Assembly (NCBI RefSeq): GCF_000003815.2
Contig: NC_049981.1
Coordinates: 6,849,041 to 6,913,040 of the forward strand
Source of the DNA: Branchiostoma floridae
Lineage: Eukaryota; Chordata; Leptocardii; Amphioxiformes; Branchiostomatidae
Reading direction: 5' to 3'
Length of the DNA stretch: 64,000 bases
Shown: positions 36,143 through 47,900 of the stretch, one piece after another
How the letters are laid out: the number at the start of each line of letters is the position of its first letter
How positions within the stretch are numbered: position 1 is the first letter of the stretch
Notes under the pieces: generated by a model
Databases searched by the model: none
Seen by the model: only the letters and a program-made list of their open reading frames with translations
What the model was told of the DNA's origin: nothing
Program-made: the position numbers and the translations under genes

Positions 36143-36950
36143 CATAGCATATTAGGGATCAAACCATTTTAAAAAGTATATCTAGGCTAGAGCAAGTACA
36201 TTTTATGGATAACATCCTTCTAAGTTAGTTGACTGCAAAAATTATAAGATAGGTAAAAAGATGGGCAAAAAAAAGATGGCTAAATCTCAAAATAGACACT
36301 TAAACGTTGTCACAAGAATTAAGGTGACAAAAAGTGGCATTGCAAACAAAAAGGCATTAATTTCTGTATTCAAGCTTAATTGCAAGAGTGTACTAACTAG
36401 TGTGGTATACTGGTATCACTTACAAACTTGGTGGCAACTGCACTCAAGGCTTCTATATTCGTACCACTTTTGCAACTATAGCGAAGAAGAAAATCTTATA
36501 TTTGAACTCGGGTGAAAATTAATCAAAGGGCTGTTGTGATCTATAAAGTTTACTTGCTGTGGCCTGAATTGTGATTTGCCATATATGAAACTATATCTAT
36601 TGCTTTTTGTAAACAACTTGCGTTATTGTTTAACCTTACGTCTGGAGTGGTGTTGTCAGTTACCTAAATTCAACTAAGAGGTTCGATTTTCATGTTGTTA
36701 ACGTTAGGATCGCAAGGAGGCACTGTGATACCATTTACGCCCGTCGAAGCGCCACCTACTTAATGCACTATGTATATATCGTTTACACAATGAGTACATG
36801 TAGGTTGACAAATATATGTGGAAAACATTCACTTTTCCTAATGGTTAACAACTTTGCTCTCTAACTAAACTGCTCATCCGCTTATATGTGGTAGTAGAAT
36901 ATCAGCGAAGCTAGGTCGTTACAGAAAATAAACATAACCATCTTTTGCCC
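36143..36950 (+). terminator. Probable Rab 3' untranslated region with a poly(A) signal
   Basis: AATAAA occurs at 36927-36932, about 790 bases after the stop codon. It is the first clean canonical hexamer I noticed. The frame at 36261-36515 in this region looks random. Confidence 0.35.
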
Positions 36951-38689
36951 CATCTGCTTGCTTGCAACCTCCTCCAACTTTCTACGACAACTTTGATATT
37001 TTGCTTCTCCATTGATTCGCTAAATAACTAGCCATATTACAAAATGCCACACGAAAACTCTGAAAGAAGTAGCAGATAAAACGACCAAAAAAGTAAGAGT
37101 ATTCGCAATATCTTTATTATATCATTCAGAATAATTCATAGCCAGGGTTTAGCTAGGTAGAATCTTCAACGTTCCACAGCAGAATGTACATTTTTTTGCC
37201 TCTTTGCTCATCATAATATACAAGTTAAAAGGAAGAAAATTTGTGCCTCAATAGTTTTCTATGTGTGATTAAAACTGTGCACTTTGCCGATTGATTGTTT
37301 GACTGATTTCATAATTAATGACACTATCACGTTACAATACCTGATCATGGGGTGCAGATATAAGCTAGGTGGCGTTTTGAAGTGCGTATGCGTATTATAA
37401 TGCAATGTGGGTAATAGGTCAAAGTTCAAAGTACATGTTGATACACAAAGAATAACCTTGGGCCTTCAGCTTTGACCTATAACCTACAATGGGATGTTAT
37501 GCAAACTATGATTACTGAAAACTACATGATAAGTAGCTTATTACTGTCCACATAGTGGGTTAGTAATGTTATTAGTTCTTTAATGCATTACTGTTACTGT
37601 TAGTTGTATTATCTAGGTACAACAAGGGAATGTTCAAGAGTCATTAGGCATCTACTATTATTCTCTCTGACCAACAATCACTTCAAATAGCTCGATTTTT
37701 CGACCTTTTTCGTTACTGACCACCAGTATTATGTTTCAAACAAGAATTGTGCTTTTCCTCATTGTACTAAAAACATGATTTGTTGTATTTTTATGTAACT
37801 AGACAAGGCAGACATTTATAACTATCACACTTTTTTGCATATTTCGTCAAACTTCCTTTTTTCGATTCTATACCAATTCAAGGCATTTCAAATCAAGTAC
37901 GCACTAGTCTAATCTTCTTTTTATAAAATGAAAGCAGTGGCAATGCCTAGTGCCAGGTCCTAATAATATTAGGCTACAGATCGGCCCGAGAAATTTCATA
38001 AAGGTATAATTTTAGCATCACCTTTTTTTTAGTGTCAACTGCTCTAAGTCCCTATTAAAAAACGGCAAAATGTCCTACGCTTCGCAGTATCTGATGCAGA
38101 ATATAGACCACAATACCTTAAATTTTAAGATATTCTTCCTATAACTTTGTATGACTACAGAAACGACGAGCCATATATGTATCAAGTTTATCTCGTACAT
38201 GTACATTCAAGATCTAATTTAGATATAATCTTCGCTACCCTTGCCAAAACTACTGCAATGAAGTTATCAAAATTGCAGGGGAAAGACCACCCATTACCTG
38301 TATACCATTATAAAGATTTTTTATACACCATTTTCGTACACAAAGTAAAACAATCACCAACAAGATTTCGACCAGTCCTCTGAATCCTTTCAAGCTGGAA
38401 TGACCAAAATTCTATGTCACGTGACCTTAACGGAATAACCTGTGACGTCAGCAATGGGTCAAAGGTTCCGGTTGTAGGTATCGGCCCCCGTCTCGGTATA
38501 GGGATGCTTGATGGGTTCTCATATATGCGGTTTTTTTTTTCTTGTCAGAAGACCAATTAAAAGCTTGTTGGTAGGGCATTACTTTGTATACGGAAATAGT
38601 GTAAAATGCCTTTACAATGTCAATTCGTTCGAATACAGTATATACCATTGCTGTATCAAAAAAAAAGCTCCCAATTTCGCACAATTTGT
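36951..38689. other. Convergent intergenic region
   Basis: Lies between the Rab 3' end and the receptor stop codon at 38690. The receptor's 3' untranslated part must begin here. A pair of inverted phrases at about 37405-37495 (GGGTAATAGGTCAAAG and CTTTGACCTATAACC) resembles the ends of the MITE at 34169. Nothing coding seen. Confidence 0.45.
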
Positions 38690-38941
38690 CTAAACCTTAG
38701 TACTGGTGTCTATTACAGTATCTGGCAAGTTCCCGTTGATCTTGAGACTCCCGGCAGAGCGCGAGTTCTTAAAGTCGCCGGATTTTGAGGAGCTTCGACT
38801 GAAGGATCTCTTCTTGACGTTGTTCTTCTGTTCTTGTTGTTTCCTCCGCCGCTTGGCGAGGGTCGGGAACCAGTTCTCCTCGATGTCGCGCTCTAAGATC
38901 GTCAGGCGTCTTCTGAAGGCCTCGAGAAAGGTCTTGGGAGC
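38690..38941 (-). CDS. Receptor exon e18: cytoplasmic tail and stop
   Basis: Phase 0 in. Starts APKTFLEAFRRRLTILERD, then WFPTLAKRRRKQQEQ, then a Ser/Lys stretch (KKRSFSRSSSKSGDF), and ends VIDTSTKV with TAG at 38690-38692. The acceptor is CTTTTTACCAG. The basic, Ser-rich composition fits an intracellular tail with phosphorylation sites. Confidence 0.92.
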   Translation of the reverse strand, partial: APKTFLEAFRRRLTILERDIEENWFPTLAKRRRKQQEQKNNVKKRSFSRSSSKSGDFKNSRSAGSLKINGNLPDTVIDTSTKV

Positions 38942-41900
38942 CTGGTAAAAAGGAAGAAAATCGTATCTAGGAGGCAAGGTAGCTAGGGTTTATAGATTTC
39001 AAATCTAGAAGCTATGAGATGGAATCCTAATAAGGCCACAATGTTTTGCCATTGAGAAAGGCGCTTTACGACTATTTTCTCACTCTACCCAGGTAAAGAT
39101 CCGTGTATGAGGAGAGTCACACCTCAAACTCGTTAAAGGACCAAACCACGTATCGACAAGAGATGGAGGTATTTTGAGAATCCTGGAGGCTTTACTTCAG
39201 CATAAAATCCGGTTTTGTATCTTGTCCTGCACATGCTATGGTCATGTTTTTTTTGATGGCAGATTGTGTTCAATTATGAATAAGACGTGTTGTAACTTTT
39301 TGTTCCCTTTTAGCTTTTTTTAGCAGCAGGAACTTTTGACATGTCAAAGTAATATTATTATACCTCTTGGTCAGTCTGGTTCACCGCTATTATGCACACG
39401 ATCTACCATTCTAACTTTAGACCTTCACAGGGCATTCCTTTTCCCCTGTTGTATCACTTGCCACATGGTTCCTCTGTAGGAATGGTTAATTGTACAGGTT
39501 TGACCATACATTTTACATTTCACATGTCAAAAAGGATTATATGGTAAAACTACGGAGGCTTTGTTTACATACCTCTGGGTCAGTTTGGTCCACCGCCATC
39601 ATACACGCGACCACCCACTCCACGATCAGCACCACCACGCTGACCGCCATCCCAACATAGATGATGTAGAACACCCCCAGCAGCTTGGACACGTCCATCT
39701 TGTCATTGGTCACCGTCGTGGCCGAGTTCTGGTCGTGACACTCCCCAGTGTACCTGGGGACGAGGAGGGAACGAGAGTCATCTTTCAGAACAGGTCACGT
39801 GACAGCCTTGGTCGGAATCCAGGTCACTCTGGGTTACATTTTAAAAAATCTATAGACCGATCCCGAATGACAATCAAAGTTAGCAGCTAAGCCAATACGA
39901 AAATACTTGTGACCAAAGCCATTATCTGTTGATTTTTCTTAATTTGAGTCATTAGAAATAGAACCAGTCAGTATTGTCCTGAGGAAGGTATTACAACAAA
40001 CACTAGAACTTCTGCTCAGATAGAAACATTTTTGGTTCTGTACGGAAAACGTTTTATTTACTGATTTTGTTTATTTTGGGCTAATTGTATATTTAGTTTC
40101 TCTAATATTAAAGAAAACATGAACACATCGAGAGCAAGAATTGACTTCACCCTTGAAATATTGAAAACCGGCTTAGGCCAAAGATGTGTAAGGGTTATGT
40201 AGAGGTCGAAAAAAATTAATTTGCCCCGGTGACTTAGGCGAAATGGTGTTAATGATTTTAATCTAAGAATTCCAAGAGCGTTTAGAGGTACGGGATCGGT
40301 CTATTGTTTTAAAATAGCTTTGTTCGGAAAGTCGGCGGCTAGGGTTTTTACGCTGAGCTTTCATACAGCTAACTGACAACTGCTGACTAAGGCATGCACT
40401 AGCGGGGTCCCAGAGTGTCACTGGTATTCCGTAACAAAGGCTATCTACTTTTGCCGTTGGACTAATGAACACCACCACTACCTGCACGTTGAATGCAAAT
40501 CGCTAGGGGGTGCTGCAACACTACGACGGGGGCTTTGTTACCAGAAACGGTCTGTCGATCTGTGGAACAAACAATGGCAGCGCGGGATATCATTTCGGAA
40601 TGATGAAATAAAAGATTTTAGATGGAAATAATTAAATGCAAAAAATGAGATATATGCTGGCATTTGACCTTGTTCAAAGTTGATGTATGAGTCCAATTTC
40701 AGCGATTGAAAACAGCTTTCAAGCAAATCTTATTACGAAACACATTTTATTGCGAATTGCTCATTTAAACTGGATGGAAGAACAGCACTGTTTAAAGAAG
40801 TCACCACGACCCACATGAACCCATATTCGTTCACCGGTAACGGAAATAGCTACTTTTCACGGACTTATTAGATTTAAAAAGTGAAATTGAACAAAAATAT
40901 TTCTAAACCCAAACCCAAAATGTCGAGAAATGGATTTGCATAGTTTTTTTTTTTTGCTTCGATAATGTCAATCAACTGTACATTGTCAAAGGTGTGCCCC
41001 CTATGTTTTTACCATGTACTTGCAAGAACTGGTACATACATTTCCAGTGTATAGCACCACAAGAAAAATGTGTCAAATTTGTTTGTGCTAAGAAATGGTG
41101 ATAAAAATGTACTAAAAATCATTTATCGTCCCAAAATGAAATTCACCACGTGCTGTGCCAAGTGTTTGTCCCCCAGACCCAACTGACCGATCCCCAACTT
41201 TCCGACAAGGATCGTTTCCCCGAAGACTTTTCAACGTTTCGACGAAGGCGTGCCACGTGTAGTCCTTCCGCTCTGACTCCAAATCAGGACTTCCGCAGGG
41301 ACCACCGAACCTGGCGGTCAGAGTTAGCAGTACAACATTGCAGAAACTTAGATTAGAAATGTTAATGTAGCGACTTCCGGGAAAGTACAGATCATATTGC
41401 AGCGACTTCCAGTAAACGATAGATTACCTTTACGTTTTAAGATACAAGCTATAAAGGCTTATGTGGTAGAAAAGATACGGTCAGAATCAGTGGCGCAACA
41501 TTGCATTTGCAGGAAATTCCAGAAAATCAGTGATGACATTAGTCATTACATCAACTTCTAGGAAATAATAGATTACAGCATCACACAGTTTCAGTACAAC
41601 TTTAGGCGTACATAGTGGAATTCCGAAAATGTATGGTCAGAATCATTGGTACAGCATTGCAGTAGCTTTCGAGAAAGTGAAAACGTATCAATTTCCAAAA
41701 ATTGCTTTACATGAAAGTTGGTAGATCATAGGCAAATAATACACTTGCTACAAAGCCAACTGCATATTTGAACGGACTTAGATTTGGACTTAGTACCAGA
41801 TCCGCATTTTTGTCGGAATACTACCATGCGGTAGCTGAAGCGTAATCGACACATTAAGCATATAAATAGTGTTTAGGTTCGGCTGTCATGAGAGCATTAA

Positions 41901-44900
41901 TTTTCTGTATTAATCTCGATCCTGAGTCTTCACCCACAGAAAAGCTACATTGATTATATTTTTCCACTATTGCAACAAGACGCTGTGTTGTGTTCATGTG
42001 TACATGTTTAATTGTTTGTCTTATTTACTCGAGCGTTGTCAGGGCATACACGCATCTACAGTAAACTACGAACATACACTTATATCATAAGATATTATTG
42101 GATACTAGTGGCAAGGGAGTTTTCTAGCTGATAATGAAGGCAAAGGGAATTGATAGTAGTCCCGAGTTCAGAACATGTAGTAAATATTGTACAAAATGTA
42201 TCGACCATTATGAATATACAAAGAGCAATCTACAGCTGCAATATGTTGAATGGTTTAAATGGTTTGATTTCATCTGATTTCCTCATGTTACACATCTAGT
42301 AATATTGGTAGAAACGTGGCTGACTCACCATTTTTCTTTCAACTTATCCAAATACCCTGACTCTCTGGCTTGTAGGATAGCGATGGAGAAGGCATCGGTG
42401 TAGGCGGAACCTTTCTGGAGGCCGAATCCGAAGCCGATCTTCCCGAACAGACGGCCGACTGTGCGGAGGTTACAAGGAGGCTGTTTGACGACATAGTCCA
42501 GCACGGCGCTGTCCCAGATAAACGCGTACCTCTCCTCACGCGCTTTTTCTATGCCGTCTGGTACCAATAAAGGGGCATAAATGAACGTACGAATTAAGCT
42601 AAACATACATCATTTACTCTCTCTGCTAAGAGCTATCTACTACTAAAGTAACAGGACAATTGCATGTCTAGAACTCGAGGTATCAAATTAGGAAGTTACG
42701 CTGCAGTACTATAACAAGCCCCTAGCTATAGGCAGCCCAAAACTTCCAGTTCTTTTAAAATTCACGCAACGTATTCACCATACGGTGACATTGTTTGGGA
42801 CATCAGGATTCACACTTTGACCTTTGACCCTGTCCTTTACAAACAAAGTATAAACACGTTCATGTTTCTGAGTACGCATGTGCAGCGACAAGAATTACGG
42901 TTGATATGTCACAGTAAAGATAAATGAGACAAATCACGCCAGAAATTTGTTGTGCAAATCAACACAAAGGTCTAATAGCTAAAGCGGGTCCTTAGGGCTA
43001 TATTGGAGGGTTGATATTTTTCGTATTTATCTTGGTCTCTCTTAACTTCGAATACATTTTGAAAAGCTGCTACATTATTTAAAGCAAAGCCGAAATACAA
43101 CTCGCAGTAAGATTTCAAAGACGTACCTTCGAAGGTCATAGGTTAAATGCCTGATTATTCAAATAGCCTTACCTCGTGAGCTCATTGTCAGAGTGCTGTG
43201 AACCTTCATGTAGCGAGCCATGGTCTCGAATGTGTGGATACTGGATGACTCAAAGAACGATAGGGGCTGACTGTTTTGTACCGTCCCATACTGGACGAGT
43301 TTCTGTGGGTGTACATACATTAAAGAATTGTGTAGACAATATAAAAATCAACCATATTAATAGATTTTTTTTCAATACAGGTACCTGCGGACATTATATT
43401 CGGGACAACAAAATGTCATAATTCACGTCTCTCTTGACGCAAATGTACAGTACGTCATTTAGTTGTAAAGTACGTGTCTTCAGTCACGGACTACCTTAAG
43501 ATATACAAGCTTAGGATTGTCGCCATTGTAAGATACATGCTATAACATAGATATAGATATCATGAAGATATGATCCATTTTAGGATGATGTCCCAATATA
43601 GGTTATGATGTTAACCAATGGTCTTACGTTACATGCTATTTCTAACTGGAAATGTATCTTCTAATGATTTAATATTTCTGACATGTACTTTTCACGAACA
43701 AGCTAACAATCCGTCACCTCTAAAATGTAAAACGGGGAAAATGTTGTCCCAGATAGATATATAGTCTAAATGCCAGACCCTCGTGCGGGGTCTAACTAAG
43801 GAGGCCGATTGTTTAATTTTCTTATGGGCATGTTGGCCCTGGAGCCAAGGAGTTGGCTTGTGTAGGGCCTCTGAACAACCTGGCATCCAGGCTAAAGCAA
43901 GTAACAACATGTGCGTTAGACGTGAACCCACCTGAGATACGAGATCCTCTACAGAGTTGATGTCCGTGTCCATCCGGGAGACGGTGAGAAAGGCCGCCAG
44001 GTTAGCCGTGTACGTGGCGACAATGATGACTGTCACCAGCCACCACAGGGATGCAGTGATCCGACCTGCGGGATACACACACACACAGTCAGGAACAAAT
44101 GTCTCAGTAGGCGGAATCCTTTTAGTATATCTACCCTGATGATATCTATAGCTATTATAGCAATGTCGTGTCTTGGATCAACATTTAAAGGATCATCGTA
44201 CATACGGTGTTATCATTGCTATTATCAGGTAAGTATAGGTCATGGGTGAAAACCTTGAACGTATACTATAGGTCAAAGGTGACAAACCTGATGACCATAG
44301 GGTTTACACTGTACTGTGCTTGTCTTACTAGTATATAGAAAACAATTGTTCAGATACGGGTTCATTGGAATGTGTAGAAGCATATCGACAGTACGTTTAT
44401 AAAGTATAGGTTGAGACAATGGTAAAATAAGAATGCATTTGCGTGATAAAAAATGACATAATGTGCAAATTAGGGCAAAAAAGGCAAAAACTGCTTGTAC
44501 TTGCAAGACCGACCAAGTTCTATATTCCAGTGTGTACGTGCACACATGTGTCATGACTACTATAAAGAAGCAAACTGATACTAGTGTTTCGCCGACTGAC
44601 AGATGTGCGTTTTTAGTGAGACATGATAGTTGACCCACTTACCTGGTCCGCTCTTTGGCAAAATGTCGCCTCCTTGGAATAGCAGAGAGGCCACGGCAAA
44701 GTACAGAGCGTTGTTCAGACTCATCATCCCGATCATTTCCTTTTTCTTCTCTTTTATCTCTGCCGGTTTTTCTTCCTCTGCTAACAAGGTCGGCCTGTAT
44801 GAATGTAAAACAAACGTTTACTAACCTGGCGTACTTCTTGGGTACACATCCCCTCCTTGTTGAAGCAGGGAGGCCACCGCGAAGAACAAGGCGTTACCCA

Positions 44901-47900
44901 AACTCATCATTCCGATCATTTCTTCCTTCTTTTCTTGGATCTCTTCGGGATCTTCCTCCTCTTCTAATAACTCAGGCCTGCAAGTGAGAGACATGTCGCA
45001 AGATGGCGTTCGTGACCCGTGCTACCCTGGGGACCTGCTCGGTAAGCTTAAAGATGGTTGTAAGTACAGAATTCTTACATGACCTATGGTCTTATTTTTT
45101 TTGTCTCGACTAGCCTTTCAAAATCAATCCAACATCAACAATATTTCTTTGTAAATACCAACTGAATCTAACGTCTATCCGAAACATGTATCTAATATGT
45201 ATTAGTAAGTAGTCAGATGTAAGTACATTGCATTAGCAGTGAAACACACACCTTAGACCATCAAAATCTGTGCACGACGTTTCTTTGTTAACACATGGTA
45301 GCAATTGGCACATAATCGTCAGCAAGCCATTACCAAATTATGTAACACAAATAACACAGTAGCGACACCATATGTACACTGGTGCCCCAAAACTATCAAC
45401 ATTCATGCGTTACCTTTTGTTTCGGAAACCTTGGTTATGCAGAATCCTCAACTAGCCATTAACAAAAACATGGTTGTTACTGAAAAACATACTTACTCTT
45501 CCTCCTGGACGAAGTGTCCATGGTAGCCTGACGGACTCAACTTGTTCACCAACGAGATGAAGAAGGAGACCGCCAGCGTGCTGCACAGGACATGAAATAC
45601 TTTCTATAAAAACATCTAGACATCTACAGTTCACTGTAAAAAGTGTCTCGGAAGCAAAAACCAGTCAGATGACCGATAAAACATTTTTTCTATGCGGACA
45701 AACGGTCAACATGTGAACAGGATTTCTAAAGCGAAAATTGTTTTGCCATGTTGGTAGATCATAAGATATCGGAGTTTTCTTTTCCACGACAAGCTCTAGC
45801 CTTAAAGCACAGGCATACATCGGCTACAAATAGCGACGAGAAGTAGCACTTTAATTAGAACCTCTGAGGCAGATGTGCGAAAGGCAAAGAAACACTAGAA
45901 AGGCAACATTTTTGAAAAAAATGCAGAATGTGGGCGAAGGGAAAAGAAAGCAAAAATCGGAATAAAAGAAGCATCAAGAAAGGCAACATTTTCGCCAAAA
46001 GGCAGCAAAAAAAAAATTAAAAAATATTATCTATCCACTTATTCGATCCCGGAGCGTTGGTTTCCCACGCATGAATAATACCACTAAGCTAGTGCTACAA
46101 AATGTCACAGTAGGACGTTTTAACAGATATACAAATGTATTGCGTAGCTTGAACACGTCCGTTCACCGTTGAATTTGCAAGATTCCAAGGTCCAATTTTC
46201 TGAAGATAATGTTTTTGTGTGAAAATTTATCAGTCTCGTTCATTCCATGGCCGGCAACATCTTCCTTGAGCGCCTGTTTGGTCGTCTCAGCTGCTATAGT
46301 ATTATCAAACTGCATGCCGAATGCCATTTTGTGTTCTGTGCGTTGATTTGTTCACCTCTGCGTACACCCGAGACAGTCCGCGACTTTATTCCAATCAAAA
46401 AGCTGGAAACAAGAGTATATGTTTACAGCTTCCATTTTTCTGAGTTCCGATTGGCTATTATTAAACTCGATGCCGATTGTGTTCTGTGTGTTGATAGGTT
46501 CACCTCTGACGTAAAACCGAGAAAGTGAGACTGTAAGCCAATCAAAAAGCTTGAAACGTGGAGTACATGTTTACAGCTTCCATTTTTTCTGACTTCCGGG
46601 TGGAATATGCAAATATCTGAGGAAAAACTAAATGTGTTGCTTCGCCCACATAAAAAGCAGGTAAGACGTTACTGGTTGTGTGTGGAACTCAACAATATCC
46701 CATGATTCTTAATACTTCTGTAGATATGGGAAGGTCCTTCTGTAGAGGTCCTTCTGTATACGTAGAGGTGGTCACTAGTAAAGGTTTAACTATATATCTT
46801 TGTCCAGGTGATCGTTATGTAGACGTAGTCACTACTGCAGGTTTGACTGTAAATCAATGGTAAGGTGGTGCTTATGTACAGGTAACTACTAGTTCAGGTT
46901 TGACTGTACAGCAATGCCCAGGTGGTCGTTATGTAGAGGTGGTCACTAGTGCAGATTTGACTGTATATCAATATATAGGTGGTCCTTATGTACAGGTGGT
47001 CACTTGTACATGTTTGACTGTATACCTATGGCCATTTGTTCCTTATGTAGAAGTGCTTTTTGGTACACGTTTGACTGTTGTCATTATTTAGATTTAGTCA
47101 ATTACACAGGTGTGCTCGGTTTACCTTAGGAGAATGAAGAGCCACAGATTGGGTTCGAAGACGTCTAAGAACTTGAACGGACGATCCTCCTTCTCTATCT
47201 GGTTACTGAGCACGAACGTCAGCCCGATGTCGATGTACGGTTTGGTGAAGTCGATGTCCTGCTCCCGCTCGTAGCTGATGGTGAACGATGCAGCCGCGAC
47301 GTCAGCTTTCTGGGAAAGGCAAAAAAATAACGTTTATAAAACTTATATTCGTATGGTCTCCAGCATTTGAAATCGATAGTAACAATAAAACATTGTCAAG
47401 TCAGAAAAGGAAGGCATGTACACCTGTGCCAGGTATGCTTGAAAAAAAACTTGTCTTGCTGATCCCGTATATATACGAGATGCACATACATGGTCCCCCT
47501 ATGTGGGTCAAATATTTGTATGTGTTTGTGGCATTTCTCACTTAAATGCTGCATTCCGCAGTAACGCGCAACAATTAGGAAGGTGAATCTGCAGTAGCAG
47601 TACAAAATAGGTCAAGTTTTACTGATCTTAAGCTACTAATGAACCAGCTATGGGAAGTTGAATACTCAGTAGGATAAGGGTTAAGGAAAAGTTAGACTAA
47701 AACCATTAATGCATTTGAGGTTGAGGGTGCTCGAGAAGTATAAGAATCGGTGCCTAGCTCTTTAACAAAATAATGCAGGAGAAATGTAATTTCCAAACAC
47801 CTGGGCTCCACATTACCATGACTAGCTACTGACAACGCGTCGAGAAGCCAGTCAAGGAATAAGTTTTTCCTTCAGTAAAAAGAAATGATGATAATCCAGT

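Larger units (their letters stand above)
45581..47124 (-). other. Receptor intron e11-e12
   Basis: Holds, from high to low coordinates, the 66-base minisatellite (46690-47085), a duplicated ~160-base unit (46270-46610) and a tRNA-like stretch (46031-46100). The plus frames at 46247-46528 and 46678-47091 are these repeats. Confidence 0.7.

Noticed and set aside
44655-44987. 110-codon plus frame opposite the pore exons
   Set aside because: It is the antisense shadow of e13a and e13b, whose high GC suppresses stops.
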